This document shows, in pieces, positions 33,046-40,325 of a DNA stretch of 64,000 nucleotides (within the stretch, counting starts at the first letter, position 1; the number at the start of each line of letters is the position of its first letter). Position numbers and translations under genes: made by a program. Source of the DNA: Rhodothermales bacterium (GTDB lineage: Bacteria > Bacteroidota > Rhodothermia > Rhodothermales > JAHQVL01); assembly GCA_041391505.1 (NCBI GenBank), contig JAWKNW010000013.1:95850-159849 (forward strand). Reading direction: 5' to 3'. Below the pieces are notes generated by a model that was not told the origin of the DNA, ran no database searches, and saw only the letters and a list, made by a program, of their open reading frames with translations.

Positions 33046-35655
33046 ATGTCGTACCCATCTGTCCACGCGGTGCTCGCAGGCGCCTTTTTTATCTTCGCAA
33101 GCGCGGCGAGTCCCGCGATCGGACAGACCCGCTCCACCACGACCGCCGGCGACGATGCGCGCATGCAGGCCGAGCGGATCGCATCGTCCATCGTGCTGGA
33201 TGGGGTGCTCGACGAGGAGGTATGGCAGCAGGCGGCCCCCATCAGCGACTTCAGGCAGTCGGAACCGATCGACGGCGCGCCGGCCTCCCGGCGTACGGAA
33301 GTGCGGGTGGTGTATGGCGACAACGCGATCTACATCGGCGCGACGCTGTTCGACGATGAGCCCGCCCTGATCGAGCGCGCGCTCGGTCGCCGCGACGACT
33401 ACAACCGGGCCGACTGGTTTCTCGTCTCGATCGATGCGTACTTCGATCACAAGACGGCCTACAGCTTCGGCGTCAACGCCGCCGGCATCCAGTTCGACGC
33501 CCTGCTCCAGAGCACCGATCGCGGCGGAGCGGGGGGAGGCCAGGGCGGCAACAACAACCGCGCGATTCCGCGCGGCATGGATCCCTCCTGGGACGCCATC
33601 TGGTATTCCAGCGCCAGGCTCTCCCCGGAGGGCTGGACCGCCGAGCTGCGCATCCCGTACAGCATGCTGCGCTTCTCCGACGCCGACCGCCAGACCTGGG
33701 GCATCCACTTTATCCGCCGCATTCCCCGGCTCGGCGAACAGGCCGAGTGGCCCTATGTGCCGAGGATCGAGCGCGACAATCTGCTCGCCCGTTTCGCCCG
33801 GCTTGAAGGGATTCGGGACGTTAACCCGCGGCGCAACGTGCAGGTCTCCCCGTATACGGTCAGCCGGCTACAGACCGAAGAGCATCCCGAGGTGCCCGGC
33901 ACCTCGACCAGCAGCCGATCGGTTGACGTGGGAGGCGACGTCAAGATCGGTCTGGGCACGAACGTGACCCTGGATGCCACCATCAATCCGGATTTCGGCC
34001 AGGTCGAAGCAGACCCCGCCGTCCTCAATCTCACGGCGTTCGAAACGTTTCTCCAGGAGCGCCGCCCGTTTTTTGTCGAGGGGATCCAGATCTACGAATT
34101 CGCCGCCGGCCCGGGCCAGCTGCTCTACACGCGCCGGATCGGGGCGGATGCGCCGATCATCGGCGCGACAAAGGTTTCGGGGCGGACCGAATCCGGGCTG
34201 TCCTACGGCGTGCTGGGGGCGATGACCGGGGATCGCTTTCGGGCGGATCGCACGTTCGGCGTGGGGCGCATCATCCAGCGCATCGGCACGTACTCGTCGG
34301 CCGGCGCGATCGTGACGGCTTACGACGGCGCCGACATCGATGACGGCCAGCATCTGCGCACCTTCGCCAGCGGACTCGACTGGGATCTGCGCTTCCGCGA
34401 CAACGCGTACGACGTCGAAGGCTTTTTCTCCGTGACGAACCGGTCGTTTCTGGGGTCGGGACTGCGGCTCGAGGATGAAACCGGGTTTGCCGGCAAGGTG
34501 TGGTTGCGCAAACGCCAGGGAGCGTGGAATGGATTCGGTGGATTGGACGTATTCAGCGACACGTTTAACCCGAACGATCTCGGCCAACTGCGCGAGAACA
34601 ACTTCGTGGCGCTGATCTCGCGCATAGAGCATGAACTGAATGGCGGACAGCCCATCGGCCCGTTTCTCCGCGCCTTCACGCGGCTCGTCGTTAACCAGCG
34701 CGTTTCGTACGAATCCGGGCTCGACCTCGGGCAGGAGTTCGACTTCGGCTCACGATGGACGCTGCGCAACCTGCAATCGATCGGCCTCGGGCTGCAGTAC
34801 GAAAACCCGTTCAGCGGCTACGACCTCTACGAGTCGCGGGGGCTGCTAGCCTGGAAAAAACCCGCGTCCTTTGGCCTGAGAACCAGCATCCGCACGGACG
34901 AACGGCGGTCGTGGCAACTCGAACCCGGTCTGGATCTGAAGACGTATCGCGGCGGCGGGCGCGAGGTGGAACTCGGCCTCGAGGGGCGATGGAACGTCAA
35001 CCCGATGCTTTCGCTCTCGGGTCAGATGGAGACGGCCTGGGGCAGCGCGGTGCCGGCGTGGGCGTCGAACGAATCCTTCTGGCGCGACGGCACGACGTGG
35101 CGGATCGGGCTGGAATCCCTGGCGCCCGACGAACTGGCCGACCCGCAGTACGTGACGATGCCGGATGACGGGGGCGCGCTGGACGCGTTGCTGGCGGGGG
35201 CCACGCCCTACGCGACGGATCGCTATTACGTGTCGATCTTCGGCACGCGGGATACCCGATCCTTCGACCTCACACTGCGCAGCACCGTCACCTTCACCCG
35301 GAATCTGTCGGTGCAATACTACGGTCAGATCTTCGCGGCGCGCGGCACGTACGACCGGTTCCAGCTGCAACAAAGCCGAGACGTGTTGCTGGACTATCCC
35401 GCGTTTCCGAAACGAAACGAGTTCGGGCTCAACAGTTTCCAATCCAGCCTCGTCTTCCGCTGGGAGTACCGGCCCGGATCACGGCTCTTTCTCGTCTGGA
35501 CCCATGGCCGGCAGGGTGAAGATCGCCTCAATCCGCTCGCGCCCTGGGGGGCTTCGCCGTACGACCGGTCGATCGGGAATCAGTTCAGCGATACGTTCGC
35601 CCTCTTCCCGCAAAACGTCTTCCTGATCAAGCTGAATTACACCTTCCTCAACTGA
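33046..35655 (+). CDS. DUF5916 outer-membrane protein with CBM9-like N-terminal domain
   Basis: An 869-residue exported protein. A signal peptide (about 1-26, SPAIGQ) is followed by a CBM9-like domain at about 40-230 (SSIVLDGVLDEEVWQQA, PYSMLRFSDADRQTWGIHF) and a DUF5916 beta-barrel region to the C-terminus, recognisable from ATINPDFGQVEADPAVLNLT and LQERRPFFVEG. The final strand ends LNYTFLN with an aromatic near the end, typical of outer-membrane barrels. The function of the family is not established; its position among carbohydrate genes suggests a surface role in glycan handling. A short Gly/Asn-rich insert lies at about 163-175. Confidence 0.9.
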   Translation: MSYPSVHAVLAGAFFIFASAASPAIGQTRSTTTAGDDARMQAERIASSIVLDGVLDEEVWQQAAPISDFRQSEPIDGAPASRRTEVRVVYGDNAIYIGATLFDDEPALIERALGRRDDYNRADWFLVSIDAYFDHKTAYSFGVNAAGIQFDALLQSTDRGGAGGGQGGNNNRAIPRGMDPSWDAIWYSSARLSPEGWTAELRIPYSMLRFSDADRQTWGIHFIRRIPRLGEQAEWPYVPRIERDNLLARFARLEGIRDVNPRRNVQVSPYTVSRLQTEEHPEVPGTSTSSRSVDVGGDVKIGLGTNVTLDATINPDFGQVEADPAVLNLTAFETFLQERRPFFVEGIQIYEFAAGPGQLLYTRRIGADAPIIGATKVSGRTESGLSYGVLGAMTGDRFRADRTFGVGRIIQRIGTYSSAGAIVTAYDGADIDDGQHLRTFASGLDWDLRFRDNAYDVEGFFSVTNRSFLGSGLRLEDETGFAGKVWLRKRQGAWNGFGGLDVFSDTFNPNDLGQLRENNFVALISRIEHELNGGQPIGPFLRAFTRLVVNQRVSYESGLDLGQEFDFGSRWTLRNLQSIGLGLQYENPFSGYDLYESRGLLAWKKPASFGLRTSIRTDERRSWQLEPGLDLKTYRGGGREVELGLEGRWNVNPMLSLSGQMETAWGSAVPAWASNESFWRDGTTWRIGLESLAPDELADPQYVTMPDDGGALDALLAGATPYATDRYYVSIFGTRDTRSFDLTLRSTVTFTRNLSVQYYGQIFAARGTYDRFQLQQSRDVLLDYPAFPKRNEFGLNSFQSSLVFRWEYRPGSRLFLVWTHGRQGEDRLNPLAPWGASPYDRSIGNQFSDTFALFPQNVFLIKLNYTFLN

Positions 35656-35673
35656 GGCCAGGGCGTGCCGGCC

Positions 35674-36162
35674 TCACAGCTGCGCGGCGGCGCGGTACCA
35701 CGAGTCGCTTCGCAACTTGTGCGTGTACCCCACGATCAGGGCGGCGAACAGCACACCAACGGAAACGTAGAGGGCGTGCTGCCATGCATGATCCTTGATC
35801 GAGGTGGCGCGGGCATCGCGCCGCGTCACGGTGCCACGTACGTCGCCGCTTGAGACGAGATAGATGAAGGCCGTGCTGTCCCGTATCGCGTAGGTGGCGC
35901 CCGGATAGAGGTCGATCGTGTGCTGCGTCCGGGAGTCGGTGAGCCGAAGCGTGCCCGTGACGACCCGATTGCGGAGCCGCAGCTCCTCGCCGAACTCCGT
36001 GCCGAAAAAAGTCAGGTAGATACCGATCGACAGCAGGGCGCCGAAAAAGAAAAACAGCTTGGCGCGGGTGCCGGCCTGAGCGGCCAGCTGGAGTAGTCGG
36101 GCTTTTTCTTTCTGACGCTGCTCTTCCGTCAGAATAAAATTCCACGCGAACTGATTATCCAT
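35674..36162 (-). CDS. Small two-segment membrane protein of unknown function
   Basis: A 162-residue protein. A charged N-terminal helix (about 10-32) precedes a first membrane segment at about 35-53 (LFFFFGALLSIGIYLTFFG), then a beta-rich loop of about 75 residues (GTLRLTDSRTQHTIDLYPG), and a second segment at about 128-146 (ALYVSVGVLFAALIVGY). Both ends should be cytoplasmic and the loop periplasmic. I do not recognise the family. It is convergent with the DUF5916 gene, whose stop is 18 bp away, and is transcribed alone. The ATG at 36162 fits the sequence. Confidence 0.8.
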   Translation of the reverse strand: MDNQFAWNFILTEEQRQKEKARLLQLAAQAGTRAKLFFFFGALLSIGIYLTFFGTEFGEELRLRNRVVTGTLRLTDSRTQHTIDLYPGATYAIRDSTAFIYLVSSGDVRGTVTRRDARATSIKDHAWQHALYVSVGVLFAALIVGYTHKLRSDSWYRAAAQL

Positions 36163-36279
36163 GATCGATGAAGCGGTGGGGGGATGGAATTAAGTCACCG
36201 CTAACATATCCCTGCTTTCGAATCAAAACAAGACGTAAACAGGTCATCAGGCACAAAGATCGGGATGCCGTCGGAATGC

Positions 36280-37251
36280 CTAGTCGGACTCCTCATCCGG
36301 CAGCGCCGCGGAAGGATTGGGCGGCAGGGTGACGGGCTTCGGCCGGCGCCGTCCGAAGAGGTTGATGATCGCCACCGCCGTCACGAGCAGCACCAGCGCC
36401 ATCCCCATGCGCCAGGTCACCCGCTCCCCTCCGATGAGCCAGCCCAGCAGGATGGCTACGCCTGGATTGACGTAGGCATAGGTGGTGGCCACGGCCGCCG
36501 TCGTATGCTTCAGGAGCCACACATAGGCGCTGAAGCCGATCAACGAGCCAAAAAACAGCAGGTAGGCCCAGCTCACGAGCGAGCGCACCGTGAACGAGGC
36601 CACGTGTACGTCGGCGAGTTCACCCGAGACGATGCCGGCGAGGGTCAGCATGGCGCCACCTCCGAGCATCTGCATCGCGGTCGACAGGAAGGGGTCCGAC
36701 GGCAAGCCGCCGCTCCGGCCGTGGAGCGACCCCACCGACCAGCACACCGCCCCGACCAGCGTCGCCAGCGCGCCCATCAGATTGACGCTGTCGCCGTTGA
36801 GGATCGTGCGCGTGTCGAACAACAGCGCCACGCCGATGCCGCCGACGATGAACCCCACGACGGTCAGCGTATTGGGCGGCGTCCCCTTTTTCCAGATCCA
36901 GTCGAGCAGCGCCATCCACATCGGGACCGTGGTGATGAGGAGCGCGGCGAGTCCGGACGGGATGTACTGGGTAGACCAGGCCACCGTCCCCGTCCCGAAC
37001 CCGAGCATGAGCGTGCCGACGAGCGTGGCCGTGCGCCACTGCGAGAACGAGCCGGCCTCGCTGCCGCGGAGGCGGAGCCACACATAGAGCAGGGCGCCGG
37101 CGATGCCGAACCGCGTGCCGAGCAGCAGCAGCGGCGGCATGGTTTCGACGGCGTACCGTATCGCGAGATAGGTCGAACCCCAGATGAAATAGACGCTGCC
37201 CAGGGCGAGGACGAGCGCCCAGCGAGCCGGCGGCGTCGTGGATGAATCCAT
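36280..37251 (-). CDS. DMT-superfamily EamA transporter
   Basis: A 323-residue inner-membrane protein with about ten transmembrane helices in two EamA repeats (about 12-145 and 160-300). GSVYFIWGSTYLAIRYAV at the first helix and PGVAILLGWLIGGE in the second repeat are typical of drug/metabolite exporters such as the YedA type. The C-terminal tail is short and charged. Substrates of this family include amino acids and small metabolites, and the specific cargo cannot be predicted. I placed the start at 37251 (MDSSTTPPARWAL); the longer open frame upstream is not membrane-like. Confidence 0.9.
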   Translation of the reverse strand: MDSSTTPPARWALVLALGSVYFIWGSTYLAIRYAVETMPPLLLLGTRFGIAGALLYVWLRLRGSEAGSFSQWRTATLVGTLMLGFGTGTVAWSTQYIPSGLAALLITTVPMWMALLDWIWKKGTPPNTLTVVGFIVGGIGVALLFDTRTILNGDSVNLMGALATLVGAVCWSVGSLHGRSGGLPSDPFLSTAMQMLGGGAMLTLAGIVSGELADVHVASFTVRSLVSWAYLLFFGSLIGFSAYVWLLKHTTAAVATTYAYVNPGVAILLGWLIGGERVTWRMGMALVLLVTAVAIINLFGRRRPKPVTLPPNPSAALPDEESD

Positions 37252-37408
37252 GGCAGGGAAACGCAACGGAGAAAAAGAAGCGAACATGATAGCCATCGTC
37301 CGGGAAAGAGGTCCGGCCCGACAGTGATCTTTTCGAGAAGGTTCCGGCTCCAATTGCACCCAGTACGTACCTTGCGGCTCGATCCGATCCACCTGACCGG
37401 TACGGTGC

Positions 37409-39712
37409 ATGCCTCGCCTGATCCTTGCCACCCTGATCGTGCTGGCCTCCTGTCGGCCCCAACCCGATGTCGATCCTGTCATGACGGCGCTCGACGCCTA
37501 CATCCGCTACGAGATGGCGGACAAGGATATCCCGTCGCTCTCCATCGCGCTGGTCGACGGCCGGGAGGTCGTGTGGACCAGCGGCTACGGGGTGGCGCAG
37601 CCGGCATCGTCGACGCCGGCGACCGGAGAAACCGTCTACCGCGTCGCGTCGCTCTCCAAGCTGTTTACCGCGATGGCCGTCATGCAGCTCGTCGAGCAGG
37701 GCCGGCTGGATCTGGACGCGCCCATCACCCGCTACCTGCCGGATTTTCAGCCGGCCAACCCCTTCGGCACGCCCATTACGCTGCGCCAGATCCACAGCCA
37801 TCGATCGGGCATCGTGCGCGAACCGCCCGTCGGGCACTATTTCGATCCCACGGAGCCGTCCATCGCCGCCACGGTGGAGAGCCTCAACCGCACCACGCTC
37901 GTCTACGCACCCACGACGCAAACCAAATATTCCAACGCCGCCGTCACGGTGGCCGGGCGGGTCGTGGAGGTCGTGACCGGCGAACCGTTTGCCGACTATG
38001 TGGATCGCGCCCTGCTCGGCCCTCTGGGGATGCGCAGCAGCAGCTTCGCACCGCGCCCCGGGTTGCGCGAGCGGCTGGCCGAAGGCTATATGTGGACGTT
38101 TGACGACCGCGTTTTCCCGGCGCCCGTTTTTGAGCTGGGGATGGCGCCGGCCGCAAACCTGTACACGACCATGGCCGACCTCGGCCAGTTCATGACCGTG
38201 CTCTTTAACGACGGCGTCGGTCCGGATGGCGTCGAGGTGCTGAACAAGGCGTCCCTGGATACCATGTGGACGGTCCAGTTCGCCGGCAGCGATAGCGGGT
38301 TCGGACTCGGCTTTTCGGTCGGCGCGTTTGACGGCGCACGCCGGGTGCAGCATAGCGGGGTGATGTACGGCTATGCGACCCGGATCGCGGCCCTGCCGGA
38401 CGAACAGCTTGGCGTGGCGGTCGTCGGCACGATGGATGCCTCGAACGATGTCGTCGACCGGATCGCAGACTATGCGTTGCGTCTCCTCCGCGCGCGCCGG
38501 ACGGGGCAGCCGCTGCCGGCGTACGAAAAAACGGAACCGGTCGACTCGTTGCGGGCGCGGAGTCTCGACGGGCGGTACGAGGCGGATGGCGTCGTGCGCG
38601 AGTTGATCGAGCGCAACGGTGCGCTGTATCTCTTCAACGGCACCGAGCGGCACCGTCTCCGGAGCCGTGGCGACACGCTCGTCACGGACGACCGGCTGGG
38701 ACATGGCTATACGCTCCTTCCGCGCGGCGAGACGCTGGTCGACGGCGCCGGCGTGGTCTATCGCCGCGTTCCCCCCGCCATTCCCGATGGCCCCCGGCCC
38801 GAATTCGCCGGCCTCATCGGCGAATACGGTTGGGACCACAATACCCTCTACATCCTGGAGCGGGATGGGCAGCTGTGGTCGCTCATCGAATGGTTTTTTT
38901 ATTACCCGCTCACGCAGGTAAGCCGGGACGTCTACCGCATGCCGGCGTACGGACTCTATCCCGACGAAACCCTCACCTTTTCCCGGGATGCGCGCGGGGA
39001 GGGCACGAACGCGTCGCTCGTCGGGGTCGATTTCGTCCGGCGTCGGATCGAACCCGAAGGCGGCAACACCTTCAAGATCGAGCCGGTGCGTCCGGTGGAG
39101 CTGCTGCGGGCCGAAGCCCTGGCGGCCGAGCCGCCGGCCCAGCCGGCCGGGCTGCGCGAACCCGACCTCGTCGAACTCATCACACTCGACCCATCGCTGC
39201 GCCTGGACATCCGCTACGCCACGACCAACAACTTCATGGGCGAGGTCTTCTACCAGCAGGCCCGCGCCTTCATGCAGCGACCGGCCGCCGAGGCTCTTCT
39301 GCGCGCCGGCGAAGCGCTCCGGGCGGAGGGACTCGGCATCGTCGTCTACGACGCCTACCGCCCCTGGGCGGTCACCCGGATGTTCTGGGACGCCACCCCG
39401 GATCACCAGAAGGAATTCGTCGCCAACCCGGCCAACGGGTCCCGCCACAACCGGGGCTGCGCGATCGACATGGGGCTCTACGATCTCCGCACCGGCGCCC
39501 TCGTGCCCATGGTGAGCGGCTACGACGAATTCTCGCCGAGGGCCTACCCGGACTACCCCGGCGGGACGTCGGAGCAGCGGGGCTATCGCGAGCTCTTGCG
39601 CGACGTCATGGAGGAGGCCGGTTTTACCGTCTACGACCGCGAATGGTGGCATTTCGACTACAAGGACTGGAGCCGCTATCCGGTCATGAACGTCCCGTTT
39701 GAATCCATGTGA
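37409..39712 (+). CDS. Lipoprotein fusion of a serine beta-lactamase-like domain and a VanX-like D-Ala-D-Ala dipeptidase
   Basis: A 767-residue exported protein with lipobox VLASC (Cys15). Residues about 25-350 are a class C beta-lactamase/DD-peptidase-like domain with SLSK (Ser81, Lys84), YSN (174-176) and QHSG near 314. Residues about 350-560 look like two small beta-rich domains. Residues about 570-767 are an M15D (VanX/DdpX) domain with zinc ligands His680 and Asp687 in SRHNRGCAIDMG, His748 in EWWHFDY and catalytic Glu745. Together these could hydrolyse D-amino-acid peptides from peptidoglycan in the periplasm. The LSHTSG-type motif is altered to IHSHRSG. It stands alone between convergent or unrelated genes. 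Confidence 0.88.
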   Translation: MPRLILATLIVLASCRPQPDVDPVMTALDAYIRYEMADKDIPSLSIALVDGREVVWTSGYGVAQPASSTPATGETVYRVASLSKLFTAMAVMQLVEQGRLDLDAPITRYLPDFQPANPFGTPITLRQIHSHRSGIVREPPVGHYFDPTEPSIAATVESLNRTTLVYAPTTQTKYSNAAVTVAGRVVEVVTGEPFADYVDRALLGPLGMRSSSFAPRPGLRERLAEGYMWTFDDRVFPAPVFELGMAPAANLYTTMADLGQFMTVLFNDGVGPDGVEVLNKASLDTMWTVQFAGSDSGFGLGFSVGAFDGARRVQHSGVMYGYATRIAALPDEQLGVAVVGTMDASNDVVDRIADYALRLLRARRTGQPLPAYEKTEPVDSLRARSLDGRYEADGVVRELIERNGALYLFNGTERHRLRSRGDTLVTDDRLGHGYTLLPRGETLVDGAGVVYRRVPPAIPDGPRPEFAGLIGEYGWDHNTLYILERDGQLWSLIEWFFYYPLTQVSRDVYRMPAYGLYPDETLTFSRDARGEGTNASLVGVDFVRRRIEPEGGNTFKIEPVRPVELLRAEALAAEPPAQPAGLREPDLVELITLDPSLRLDIRYATTNNFMGEVFYQQARAFMQRPAAEALLRAGEALRAEGLGIVVYDAYRPWAVTRMFWDATPDHQKEFVANPANGSRHNRGCAIDMGLYDLRTGALVPMVSGYDEFSPRAYPDYPGGTSEQRGYRELLRDVMEEAGFTVYDREWWHFDYKDWSRYPVMNVPFESM

Positions 39713-39834
39713 GCCCGCATTTTCGGCCGGCAAGACCCTTTGCCAGACCGTTACCATCCGGCTCTTGTCCACCCCCGGCCAGGGCCGCTATCATACAGGC
39801 GTGCGTCCCCTTTCACCACGAGCCGGACAACGCC

Positions 39835-40071
39835 ATGGAATGGATCAAGTACAGCGCCTCGCAACCCAGCCGGGAAGGGTGGTATCTCGTTCACTACAGC
39901 CGCGAAGCCGATCGGCCCGGTACGTACTGGCAATTCTGGCACTACAGGGCGCTCTACTGGAACCCCCTGCTCGGAAGATGGACCGAAGACGCCCGCACCC
40001 CCGAACAGGGCGGCGTGGCGGTAGACATCCAGATCGATTTCTGGACCGAGATATTCTGCATGGTGAACTGA
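39835..40071 (+). CDS. Small protein, possibly DUF551-like
   Basis: A 78-residue protein rich in Trp and Tyr (MEWIKYSASQPSREGWYLVH at the start). The layout, Trp-Ile near the N-terminus, then GWYLVHYS, then aromatic WQFWHYRALYW, recalls DUF551 proteins, which begin with WI and carry a Y-LV-strand; the match is by eye only. There is no signal peptide or membrane segment. The ATG at 39835 is preferred because the upstream part of the frame is Pro/Arg-rich filler. It lies 122 bp after the fusion gene and just before a heptamer hairpin. Confidence 0.6.
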   Translation: MEWIKYSASQPSREGWYLVHYSREADRPGTYWQFWHYRALYWNPLLGRWTEDARTPEQGGVAVDIQIDFWTEIFCMVN

Positions 40072-40085
40072 GGGCGGGAGGGCCG

Positions 40086-40167
40086 TTCAAGGATTAAGGA
40101 TTTAGGATCAAGGATTTAGGATCAAGCGAGGCATCCTTGCCTTGATCCTTGAACTTCAAACCTTGAA
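40086..40167. repeat. AAGGATT/TTGATCC heptamer inverted repeat
   Basis: The left arm (40086-40126) is built of heptamers AAGGATT, TAGGATC and AAGGATC. The right arm (40141-40167) is built of TTGATCC, TTGAACT, TCAAACC and TTGAACA, and the loop is about 14 bases. It lies 15 bp after the small protein's stop. The period of seven is the same as at 3601, 6873, 10455, 46874 and 50635, with a different heptamer. Confidence 0.88.
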
Positions 40168-40170
40168 CAA

Positions 40171-40195
40171 CACCGGCGAACTTCGTTCGCCGGTG
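40171..40195. terminator. Strong hairpin, possible terminator
   Basis: CACCGGCGAA and TTCGCCGGTG form a perfect ten-base-pair stem around the loop CTTCG, directly after the heptamer element. The downstream sequence is AT-rich (ACTCTTAACACTATTTAAC) but has no clean T-run, so termination is likely rather than certain. Between it and the TonB gene start at 40326 I see no further element. Confidence 0.55.
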
Positions 40196-40325
40196 ACTCT
40201 TAACACTATTTAACACCAATCGTTGAGGCCGGGGAATGCATCCCTGCGTTGAAACGTCTGTAGCTTGGGTCCGCCGTAACGGACCGCAGCATCCTCGTTT
40301 CAACCAGTGGGAGCTATTGCCTCGC

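Noticed and set aside
36620..39772. A 1050-codon open frame on the minus strand
   Set aside because: It runs antisense to the beta-lactamase/VanX fusion and into the transporter in the wrong frame, with Arg/His/Pro-rich sequence lacking any domain. High G+C makes such shadows common.
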